NCBI RefSeq assembly: GCF_040954645.1
Contig: NC_092804.1
Span: forward strand, 40,019,753-40,083,752
Length of the DNA stretch: 64,000 nt
Reading direction: 5' to 3'
Source of the DNA: Diabrotica undecimpunctata
Taxonomy: Eukaryota; Arthropoda; Insecta; Coleoptera; Chrysomelidae
Below, one piece after another: positions 55,112-64,000 of the stretch (its first letter is position 1; each line of letters starts with the position of its first letter). Below the pieces are notes generated by a model. The model was not told the origin of the DNA. It saw nothing but the letters and a program-made list of their open reading frames with translations, and searched no databases. Made by a program: the position numbers and the translations under genes.

Positions 55112-57360
55112 CTTCATATGATATCAAAACAAGTTGATAAGGCACATAGTCAGTGCTTATCGCACTCTATCATCTTTTACAATAATATCTATCATTTACT
55201 ATAAATACTTAAAATTGTATTTAAAGTCTATTCGGTGGCTTTACACGGGGTTCGAATAGAAGATAAGGAGCACCTGGAAAAATTGTTTTATAAAAGTTGG
55301 TATCTTTCAGTGGGTCCAGACCATAGAAGGCTAGCAGTTAGTCTAAAATTAATATTTTAACTTAAGTCAATATGCTAAATAACAAAAGAGAGTCCATTCA
55401 ACAGTTGTAAAAAATATTTCTAGATCACGAACGATGTGTTGTTGCTGCCAGCAGTATCGATTATTATAAAAATTGACATTCGTTGATACAGGTATCTAAC
55501 AAGTGCTTTTAATAAATTTGGTGATAACACTATGTAATACACAAAATATGAAAAAGGTTATTCGGTGATTCCAACAAACGTTCATTTGATAAGATTAAAC
55601 TTTTACAATTTACCGTGCGTTTGGCTTTTGCTATGACAAAAAACAATTCACAAAGCAAACTGTTGGAAGTTTGCGGAATTAACTCCCATGTTTCCATGTT
55701 TTGCGCATGAACAATTATTCTCGAGTCGGAGAGCCGTCATTCTTGTATATTTAAGCAACACAAAAAAAATAAACAATATTGTTTATCAGAAATTTGGCAT
55801 GTTTTTCAGCATTAAATTGATTCAACTTTTTTCATACATAATATGTTTGAGTATTCTTTTTTTGGTTTGTTTTCTGCTAATTTTTAGATACATTATTTAA
55901 TTCTAAGGCGCTATAAATAGGAAGTTTGCTGGATCAGCTAGTTGAATTATATAAATTTATTATTCTATCTTTCTATTTTATCCTTTTCGTTAATATTTTT
56001 GATAGAAACGTTTACAATCTTTCAATAATATGTTTGTTGTTTTATTTTGATATCAATTTATATAACTAATACTGTTTTTTTTTATTTCAGGTAAGTTAAG
56101 AAAATTTAAAATGGTTTTTATTTCCTGGGTAAGATATTTTATATTCACTCATTCCTGTTTGCACAATTCATTCACCTAAATAGTTTTCATTAGGGTTTTT
56201 CCAAATATAGGTTTTCAGAATTGATAAAGAAACAGTATAAATTATAAAAAGACTATTTTAACAAGTATATATGATTAAATTGTGGTTACTAGACGTACTA
56301 TACCTAATATTACCATTTTTGTTTGCGTAAGATACAACTGAGGTTGTTTTCAACATCAAAATATTCAACATCAAATTTTATCGATACCGTGAACCAAACT
56401 TTGAAGTTAATGATTTGTTTTTATCCTCTTTAATTACCCTCTTTACCGTACTCTCTGCGATACCAGTTGCTTCAGCCACTCTCATTATTAGAAATATCCC
56501 CAATATTTTTCCCGTTTTATAAATAAATAAACTTTAAATATTATTGGCCTCCCTTTGCTATGTACTACTTTTTATTGTTTTATTTTATCCGTAAAACCAC
56601 TTGATTTTAGAGAATAGATAAGATACAATATTAAATATCAGTTATGTATTAAATACAAATTTACGGACATAAAAATAAACATAATTTAATCTATTTCAAT
56701 AAATCTTTTCAGTAATGTCAGATTTTACCGTATGGTTTGTAGATTGACATCACCAAATGAGTGAGTCAGGTTCATGAGATTTTATAAGTAGGCTATCCTT
56801 GTCATTCACTTGTATGATAAATTCATTTGATGAGATGGTCCAAAATATAATTATCCTCAATATTCTTTACATGTTTAACACACTAGTAGAGATCTCTCAG
56901 TTCGACCCTGTTAGAAATCATAGGTATCTAAATACAAAATTGCGTCTAGAATGAAATTTTATCCCGATATTATACCCAAGCTATTGTCATATTAGAGATC
57001 CTAAGCTCTTGTGCATAATTTATCACTCGTTGCTTTCTAATGAAATTAGACTATAAGTTTTTGATTTTCTCATCTCTTAAAATTTGCAACGCACTATCCA
57101 GTGAAAAATAAAACGAAATCGCACGCTCATGAATCAATTTATTCATTTTTTGGTTTGTCAGTTGGATATACTCGCGCTTTCACTTATTATCTATTAAAAC
57201 TAAAGTGTAGGAATAGAATAACTTAATCTAAAACATATAATTATTATTTACCTGCATGCAGAAAAACAATTTCGGTAATAAAATTGTACCTTTCTAAAAA
57301 CAGGTTTCTTCCTAATAACAAATAAAAAATATTTTTTTTTTATTTTTTTTTTAAATTTTT
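55112..57360. other. AT-rich sequence without recognised TEs or ORFs
   Basis: One of the longest stretches with no mobile-element signature. It contains the candidate recursive splice site at 56,090/56,091. No exon recognised. Confidence 0.5.
56062..56097 (+). promoter_or_regulatory. Candidate recursive (ratchet) splice site
   Basis: A branch-point-like ACTAAT (56,065-56,070) and a polypyrimidine run (TGTTTTTTTTTATTT, 56,073-56,087) precede CAG (56,088-56,090), which is directly followed by GTAAGT (56,091-56,096). The abutting consensus 3' and 5' splice sites, a zero-length exon, are the signature of ratchet points in long insect introns. It implies transcription of a host gene on the + strand. 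This is a motif call only. Confidence 0.45.
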
Positions 57361-57720
57361 TTAATAAAAAATCCTTTATAAAAAAGTATATAAAAACCCA
57401 GTCGGGCTACTTTATGAAAGCAACCTCGTAGTCCTCGTAGACATACCGTCTCAGGACTTGCAACTTAATGTAGAGTCATATGTCGCCATGTTACCAATCC
57501 AACGGTAACTTTACCATCTTAATTTTAAACAAGACATAATGTAAACTAAATTTCAATTAGTAATTTTTTAAAGGGTTTTTACCCCCATATTTAGTGGCTA
57601 CATTCATGTATTAACCTGACACTGATGATGGAATATTTATTCCGAAAACGTTTTGTCTATTTAACATAGCCCGACTGGGTTTTTATATAGGTACCTTTTT
57701 ATAAAGGATTTTATTAAAAA
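57361..57720. repeat. Foldback element with a hammerhead-like motif
   Basis: 57,361-57,409 and 57,667-57,720 are inverted repeats (AAACCCAGTCGGGCTA, AAATCCTTTATAAAAA). The right arm is directly preceded by CTGATGA-hairpin-GAAA (57,622-57,647). Likely a Penelope-type terminal structure. Confidence 0.7.
57622..57650 (+). ncRNA. Hammerhead-like core
   Basis: CTGATGA (57,622-57,628), one base, a perfect 6-bp stem GGAATA/UAUUCC (57,630-57,635 with 57,638-57,643; in RNA the loop would open to at least 4 nt, leaving 5 bp) and GAAA (57,644-57,647), then ACG. Activity unproven. Confidence 0.4.
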
Positions 57721-57730
57721 TTTTTTAATA

Positions 57731-57790
57731 TATGGTATACAGCCAAACTACAGGAACTTAGTTTCCTTGTGGAAATTAAAAATACTCATT
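57731..57790 (+). repeat. Dispersed repeat, copy 1
   Basis: GGTATACAGCCAAACTACAG and TTTCCTTGTGGA recur at 59,968-60,012 with about 75-80% identity by eye. Confidence 0.7.
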
Positions 57791-58084
57791 GCATTGCATT
57801 CTTAGCTCCGTTTGCCATTATGCTTAATTCAGTACTGAAATTAGTACAAAAAATATTGTATCTACAATTTAGATGCGCGCGCCGATTTAGTATTAAAAAT
57901 TAGAGCATGTTCAAATTTCTTGTAGTAAAAATGATGAAATTATTAACTAAAAGTGAGGTTATTCTCAAATATTCCTAACAATTTTTTAAACAAATTATTA
58001 TTCATTTGTGAAAAGTTTTTGTATGCCAAAGGGTCTTGTATTAATTCTTTGTAATAAGTATTTGTATATGTATGTATATATATT

Positions 58085-59890
58085 ACAACGAGATATACAG
58101 AGAAAGATCAGGGAAGCCAAACAGAAAGAACTGGAGAAAAAATGTCAAGAAATAGAAATTCTACAAAGTAAATATAAAGACTTCAACCTGCATAAAAAGG
58201 TAAGAGATATTACAGGCAAATGTAAAATCAGAAGAGTAAGTAAACTTGTTAATGACAACGGACAGGTAATCGTGGACATAGAGAGTATTGATAATACCTG
58301 GAAAAATTACATACGAAATTTATTTTTTGATGAGAGGGGCAACCAGTCCCCAATACCTACGGAAACAGGACCACCTATACTAGTGGCAGAAATAAGAGCA
58401 GCCATAATATCACTAAAAGAAGGGAGAGTCCCAGAACCAGACGGAATACAGTCTGAATTTCTTAAACTTCTTGATGATGAATCTTTAAGAATACTATGTA
58501 AAATCTTCAATAATATCTATGACACAGGCAATATTCCAAAAGATTGGCTAATTTCAGAATTTATTACGTTATCAAAGAAACAGGGAGCGAAAAAGTGAGG
58601 AGAATATAGGCTAAAAAGTCTAATGAGCCATACACTAAAACTTTTTCTTAAAATATACATCGCAGAATATACAAGCTATGCAAAGAGAATACAAGACATA
58701 GTTTGGATTGATGAAAGGCGTAGGTACGAGAGATGCACTGTTTAGTCTAGTGGTATTATTCCAAAGATGCAGAGATATGACTTGCGATATCTACACCTGC
58801 TTTGTGGACTACCAAAAAGCATTTCACTCAGTTCACCACCGAAAAATGATGGATGTTCTAACAAAAGCCGAAATAGATGATAAAGACCGGCGTATAATAC
58901 AAAATTTAACTGGAACCAATCAGCCACAATAAGAACAAATCTTGGAAATGAACCGACGGAAGCAATCCAGATTCTGCGAGGCGTTAGACAAGGATGTATA
59001 CTTTCACCTATATTATTCAACCTATATTCAGAGGAAATATTTAGTGAAGCCTTGGAAAATTGCGAATGTGGAATCCTTTTAAATGGAGAACGCCTAAACA
59101 ACATCCGCTATTCAGATGACACCGTTATTTTTGCAGGCAGTTTAAACAGTTTACAGCAACTAATAAACAAAGTAAATGAAGTAAGTTGAAAATTTGGACT
59201 ACAAGTAAACATACCAAAAATGAAATTTATGGTCACCAGCAAAAATAAAATTAGAGACGTCCAACTGCTTATCAAGAATACACCAGTGGACCGAGTAAAA
59301 CAGTTTACCTATCTTGGAACAATAGTAAACGAACAATGGGATCACTCACAAGAAGTAAAATGTAAATAGAGTAGGCTAGGAGTGCATTCAACAACATGGC
59401 CAAACTCTTGAAAAGCCACAACCTTAATCTGGAGATAAAAGTCAGGCACCTACGATGTTATATCTTCTTGATATTATACTACGGAGCTGAATCCTGGACA
59501 CTCACTGAAGCGATGGAGAAAAAACTTAAAGCGTTCTAGATGGACGGATATCATGGATGGATATCATGGACGGACAAGATAATCAACGAGACTGTACTAC
59601 GAAGAATGGGGAAAGAAAGAGAAGCGATGTATACGATTAAAAGGAGAAAGTTAGAATATCTCGGACACATAATGAGAAACGACACTAAATACAGATTACT
59701 GAAAATAATCCTTCAAGGCAAAGTATTCGGAAAGCGAGGAATTGGGGGAAGAAGAATATTATGGTTAAAAAACCTGAGGAAATGGTTCTCCACAGCAACA
59801 ACTAATATATTTAAAGCATCAGTTAATAAAATAATTATAGCCAGAATGATCACCAATATTCGAAACGAATAGGCACCAAAAGAAGAAGAA
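58085..59890 (+). pseudogene. GAA-tailed LINE (RTE-like), RT to C-terminus
   Basis: The start is truncated at about 58,085. Linker REAKQKELEKKCQEIEIL runs to IRRVSKLVNDNGQVIVDIE. Fingers follow with AAIISLKEGRVPEPDGIQ (usual KAPGPDG) and a stop at 58,596. Later blocks, in shifted frames, are FVDYQKAFHSVHH (58,800-58,840), LRGVRQGCILSPILFNLYSE and IRYSDDTVIFAGS (about 58,970-59,140; the catalytic FADD reads YSDD), FTYLGTIV and LEYLGHIM. The C-terminus ends VNKIIIARMITNIRNE (59,872), then GGCACC and an AAGAAGAAGAA tail. It is the longest copy of the family in the window, and inactive. Confidence 0.85.
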
Positions 59891-60085
59891 TATTAGTATT
59901 TGTCCCATAAGAAGTTGGAAATTTTTTTTATAAAATATACCCATTACAAAGATTAACCTCTTTTTGTGATACGTGGTATACAGCCAGCTGCAGGAATTAT
60001 TTTCCTTGTGGATTTTGGAAATATTGGTTTTTTTAATTGTTTGAAGAATAAATAAGGACTTTTGGTTATGAACATTCATTCTGTG
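59891..60085 (+). repeat. Dispersed repeat, copy 2, and flank
   Basis: 59,968-60,012 repeats the segment at 57,731, again near a foldback structure. No gene. Confidence 0.6.
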
Positions 60086-60808
60086 CGATTGGTATTATTT
60101 GTTGTTCGTGAATTTGTGAGGTAAGAATATCAAAGTATTAAGATATTTACTATGAATGTTTATATTTTTAGGTTATGTTATTGTTTGATTAAAAATTTAG
60201 TTATTTTTTACTGTATTTCAAGGTATTTTGTTGTTTTTTTTATTACAATTATTTCAAAATAAATCAAGAAATCATTTAATTTATTTGCGAAGTTAAAAAA
60301 TATTTAAATTAATGTTTTTCTTTTTTTGCCAGTAATTTTAACCTGTAAAAGACAAAATATATTCGTTTTCTCGTAGTTTAAGTTTTAGTATAATATTCCG
60401 TGGAAACCTTTCTATCAAATTTCCATAGTGAATGGTTAAAAAAATGTTTTTTAAATGTTGTAATAGTTTTTGAGTTTATTTTTTAGATCTGGGCATATAA
60501 TGACTAGTAAACATGTGTTAGAGATATCCAGTATTACTGAATTTTTTAATAATGACAACAAAACTACTATTAACTATTTAAACTACGAGAAAACATAAGA
60601 TATTTAGTCTTTTAGGGCATAAAATCACTAGTACTTAGAAAAATAAAACATTTATTTAAATATTTTTTAACTTCGTAAATAAATAGTTATAATGATTTAG
60701 TCATTAATTAAACAATAACATAACCTTAAAATATGAACATTCATAGTAAATATCTTAATACTTTAATATTCTTACCTCAAAATTCACTAACAAATAATAC
60801 CAATAGCT
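60086..60808. repeat. Foldback element, ~720-bp palindrome
   Basis: The outer arms (about 60,086-60,310 and 60,640-60,808) are inverted repeats sharing GAGGTAAGAATAT, AAGTATTAAGATATTTACTA and AACTTCG-type blocks. The inner arms also pair (TTTTCTCGTAGTTTAA and its complement, near 60,368-60,387 and 60,578-60,594). It has no ORF. Foldback or MITE-like element. Confidence 0.8.
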
Positions 60809-61730
60809 TCTTTTTCGGACGTGTACGAACTCATCACTATATAGCCCCCCATAAAATTATTAGACCCTCGGAGATATAGTAAACTGATCACCGGCATCCT
60901 TTGGAGATTGGTAAACTCATCACCGCAGATAGGTAAACTCATCACCGGGATTTTTACCTGGTTTCTAATGCGAAAGGTTGCCTCTTACCTGTTATACTTT
61001 TCGTTTATGTGATAATTTAATAAATTTAAAAATTATTTTAAGCACGTTGCTTTAAAATTTAACTGAGATATTAATATGTCTCACGGTGTGGCCTATTAGA
61101 CGTATCTGCCAATCTAAATGGTTTTGAGATCTAAAAATTTAGTTGCATAGGATTTCGATAGTGAACTTTAAAATGAAAATATTTGCCAATATGTGCTATT
61201 TTTGTTTATATCGGAAGTAGTCCCAACGTTATTTGATTTTCATTGCATTTTTATATTTTTTATCATTGAATTCTCGAGATAATTTGTTAAGCATACATTC
61301 GGTCTAAGTCTTACCGTTTTGGCGTTATTTGACTATCTTGAAAATAACAGACGATTTTGGACAGTTAGTAAATATAAAATATCTGAAAAATAGGAAAAGC
61401 TAAAAACTTGAGTGTGCTATTAGTGCATTGAAGTCGAAGGAATCTTAATTTTTTACACGTGCAAAGCTTTACATTTTATGGCATCATTGGCGGAAATTTT
61501 AAATTTAAAGTAATCAGCAATGCAGTTATTGTGACAGAATGCATCAAAAGAAATGAGTGCTTTTAAAAGAAATTGTTTTACATTTTTTTTGGTTAGTTTT
61601 CGCCATTATTTGTAGTCAGATGAGTTGTTCATTTCATTTTATAAACATCATGACAACTAACTTCAATTAGTGTAAGATACAAAATAATTTTTATTCTGTA
61701 ATTTGTACTAATTTTGTTTATTGTAGCACC

Positions 61731-61770
61731 CTGATGATGCAAATAAAAATTTGCGAAAGCTTGGTAGACT
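61731..61770 (+). ncRNA. Hammerhead-like core
   Basis: CTGATGA (61,731-61,737), one base, a perfect 6-bp stem GCAAAU/AUUUGC (61,739-61,744 with 61,749-61,754) with loop AAAA, then GAAA (61,755-61,758). It is the clearest of the five. No adjacent Penelope ORF. Activity unproven. Confidence 0.45.
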
Positions 61771-61877
61771 AAAAAGAGTACTTCTTTGTCCTATCTTCGG
61801 CTGCATACCCAAATATGTAGTTGTGTTTTGTAGTCTAACTGATCAGCGTTGACTACAAGCGTTTATCGCTTTTTCAG

Positions 61878-61901
61878 TATATATATATATATATATATAT
61901 A

Positions 61902-61957
<56 letters not shown>
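61878..61957. repeat. (TA)n microsatellite
   Basis: Interrupted TA repeats flanking the MITE on its left. Confidence 0.95.
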
Positions 61958-61961
<4 letters not shown>

Positions 61962-62317
61962 AGGAGTCCAAGTCGGTACCATATGGAAAAAATTTTATTT
62001 TTAGTTTTATGAAAAAAAATTATTCTCTAGTTCTGAATGATCTAGAACTTCAATCATCAGAATCAGATATTAGTATTCTTCAGTCATTTACGCGGTTCGT
62101 TAAACAACATGAATTTTATTAAGACTTGAGAATATCCACAATTCATTTTTTTTTTGACAAACCGCGTCTACAACTAAAAAAATTTAATATCTGATCATTG
62201 TATTCTAGGTTTTAGATCATTCAAAACTTTTTATGTAACATAATTATTTTATATAACAAAATCCATCAAACTAAAAATAAAAAGGTTTCACATATGGTGC
62301 CGACTTAATTGGATACC

Positions 62318-62322
<5 letters not shown>
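61958..62322. mobile_element. Foldback MITE, ~365 bp
   Basis: The outer ends (AAGTCGGTACCATATGGAAA and the complement of the CATATGGTGCCGACTT segment) pair. Inner pairs include GAATGATCTAGAA with its complement near 62,215, AATCAGATATTA with its complement near 62,190, and ACGCGGTT with its complement near 62,160. It is flanked by TA tracts, consistent with Tc1/mariner-type TA targeting. Confidence 0.8.

Positions 62323-62376
<54 letters not shown>
62323..62376. repeat. (TA)n microsatellite
   Basis: TA repeats flanking the MITE on its right. Confidence 0.95.
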
Positions 62377-62381
<5 letters not shown>

Positions 62382-63082
62382 CAATGTGACTTTAACAATT
62401 TATCAAAATGTAATATCGGAAAAGGTAATCTACAGCAACAAGGTAATATTATGCCTTGCGTATAAGAAACATCTTATACAGTTAACTAAAGAACTTAATT
62501 ATGCTGATTTTTTTCTGTTTGATCAGGATGATTCGCGAAAACCAGTGCGAAACAACTAAACAAAAACGGTATAAAATTTCTACTTACCAGTTGTATGACA
62601 TTTAGCCTTACACCCTTTCGTCGCACAAGTCCACAAAAGGCAATTCGATTTTTTTAGAGTTTTTTGCAATTGAAATTTGAAATTATTGATAACCATCATT
62701 TTTGTCCGCGTTGGCTCAGGACGTAATCAATTAGCAGTTCACTATCCATGTTGAAGAAACAAGGGCAAATAAAGAGACATTTTTCTTTTCGCATGATTTT
62801 AGGTAGCTATCAATAGAATTTTGTGGAATTCCCAAATAAAAACCAATAAATTGCAGTTGCATTTAACTGGATTTGGATTATTCTGTGAAATTACCAAAAA
62901 CTAGCCGTTTGCTGGAATTTTATGGTCTATACCTGATCCCGGGTGCAGGTAGGCTAGTGATCAGTTTACCAATCTCTTAGGGTCTATTTTGAAAACCCTA
63001 CTTTTATGGCGGTGATGAGTTTGTACTATGTACGAGGGTATTTATGTTAATTGGTGATGAGTTTACGTGTACCCTCTTTTTC

Positions 63083-64000
63083 ACAGTCATTATTTACCTG
63101 TGTGTTTTGTTTACTCTAATCATAAAACAAACTTCATTGTTAGGTTATCAACACAAAATTGGTGGAGCGCATGCCTACATGCTAATTAAAATTAAGATAG
63201 TTGCAAACACAAACACAGATTTTTCATAGTAAATCGACTCGCGCAACTAGCTAATATTTTTAGTGCTGAAATCAGTACTGAAATTAACATAATGGCAAGC
63301 GGACCTTCGGTCAAAAAAATAAAGCTCATACAAATTATGGAAACTCCGTTTTCTCATTAGGTAAGGTGTCGACCTATAAGATATGTTTACATTACAGTAG
63401 TTATACTTTCATAATACACAGGATTCCGTAATAGATATGATCACGATTTACTTAGGTTTCACTAAACTACCATTTCTAACATTTAAATTTTCGTTAAAAT
63501 AAACCTTACCCATATAGTTGTAACGGTAATAAATATTCAAGGTTAGAAAACGTTTTAAATCATTCATAATTTTACTTTTGCTCTGAATACAATATAATTT
63601 ATATGTAACCCTCGTAGGTGGGGTTGCCTTTAGGGTAGAACAGGGAAGTGTTCTCACGAATGTGGAGTGTAGCCCTTTTTTATTTTGTGCATTGCATAGC
63701 AACTGCATTACTCGCCAGTCGCTACCGTTTCCACCGGCTCGACAGCATATGACCTTTTTATTCTTGAAGCAGGTGTAAGAACGAAATTAGTGCTCTGGAA
63801 TAAGCACGAGTGCTGTTAGGCCAGTCCGCTAAGCCAGTTTACCATTTTTGATATATAAATAATTATTCGGGTTTTGAGGTTTTATACGAAACTTCTGAAA
63901 AGTATTTTATAGTTATATTCGTGACATATTTTTTAGGATATGAGATTATTTTTTAATTATAAAACTTCAATAATTCATAAATTCTGTTCTTTAATAATAT
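63083..64000. other. Unassigned sequence to window end
   Basis: No ORF with family resemblance. TTCTCATTAGGTAAGG at 63,351-63,366 is a weaker abutting acceptor-donor pair. A GC-richer patch lies at 63,600-63,840. Confidence 0.4.

Larger units (their letters stand above)
60812..63082. mobile_element. DNA element with subterminal motif arrays at both ends
   Basis: GTAAACTCATCACC or a close variant occurs at 60,827, 60,879, 60,911 and 60,933 on the + strand, and inverted at 62,957, 63,011 and 63,053. 60,848-60,892 matches the complement of 62,957-63,013 (CCATAAAA, AGACCCT, GTAAACTGATCAC). This is typical of transposase-binding arrays of hAT- or CACTA-type elements. There is no transposase ORF. 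Two further elements are nested inside. Confidence 0.65.

Noticed and set aside
55688..55900. 70-residue hydrophobic ORF
   Set aside because: AT-rich chance ORF; no family resemblance or context.
57731..60012. Target-site duplication around the 58-kb LINE
   Set aside because: The two repeats are ~50 bp and about 20-25% diverged; too long and too different.

Overview
The window is AT-rich animal DNA of insect type, most plausibly from a large, repeat-rich beetle genome. The order is inferred from the mix of elements (BEL/Pao, Penelope-like, RTE and CR1-type LINEs, Tc1/mariner, piggyBac, Merlin) and is not proven. I recognise no intact host protein-coding gene. Nearly everything readable is a mobile element or its wreckage, much of it nested. 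A site at 56,090/56,091 looks like a recursive (ratchet) splice site on the + strand, so the window could be part of a very long intron.

Layout. 1-5.8 kb: an RTE-type LINE tail, the Cys-rich end of a piggyBac transposase, a CR1-type LINE (-), a Penelope-type terminal fragment (-) and a Tc1-like relic with a possible 89-bp intron. 6.3-9.8 kb: a LINE 3' scrap, a Merlin (IS1016-like) relic, an RTE fragment and a mariner-type relic (-). 11.5-12.1 kb: three ~146-bp tandem repeats plus an inverted copy. 12.5-16 kb: an IS630/Tc1-type relic, a 5'-truncated LINE with clear target-site duplication (TSD), and an RTE relic. 17 kb: a tRNA-derived SINE. 18.2-25.7 kb: a nearly intact BEL/Pao retrotransposon (303-bp LTRs with one visible difference, one 1,752-codon ORF) that split an older nuclease-like gene. 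26-28.7 kb: a long-inverted-repeat element with a tRNA-like segment and a nested 1.6-kb Tc1 element. 29-32 kb: a Penelope-like element (-) and a mariner-type fragment. 33-35.2 kb: a terminal-inverted-repeat element carrying a LINE flanked by a 13-bp TSD. 35.9-37.3 kb: a Tc1 element. 38-41 kb: two Penelope-like elements with GIY-YIG endonucleases. 43-47 kb: two LINE relics and a piggyBac relic. 48-55 kb: a 3.24-kb tandem duplication of a nest of three LINEs. 57-63 kb: foldback elements, an RTE-like LINE and a DNA element with arrays of a 14-bp motif at both ends.

The most interesting recurring signal is a set of at least five short motifs, CUGA(U/A)GA + one base + hairpin + GAAA, at 4.8, 28.9, 42.0, 57.6 and 61.7 kb. 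A more degenerate version occurs in each unit of the 11.5-kb tandem repeat. These look like hammerhead-ribozyme-type cores of the kind known from Penelope-like elements and related tandem repeats, but with one unpaired base added before helix II. Catalytic activity is not shown by the sequence.

Functionally, only the BEL/Pao element looks capable of autonomous activity. All other transposase and reverse transcriptase genes carry stops, frameshifts, deletions or catalytic substitutions.
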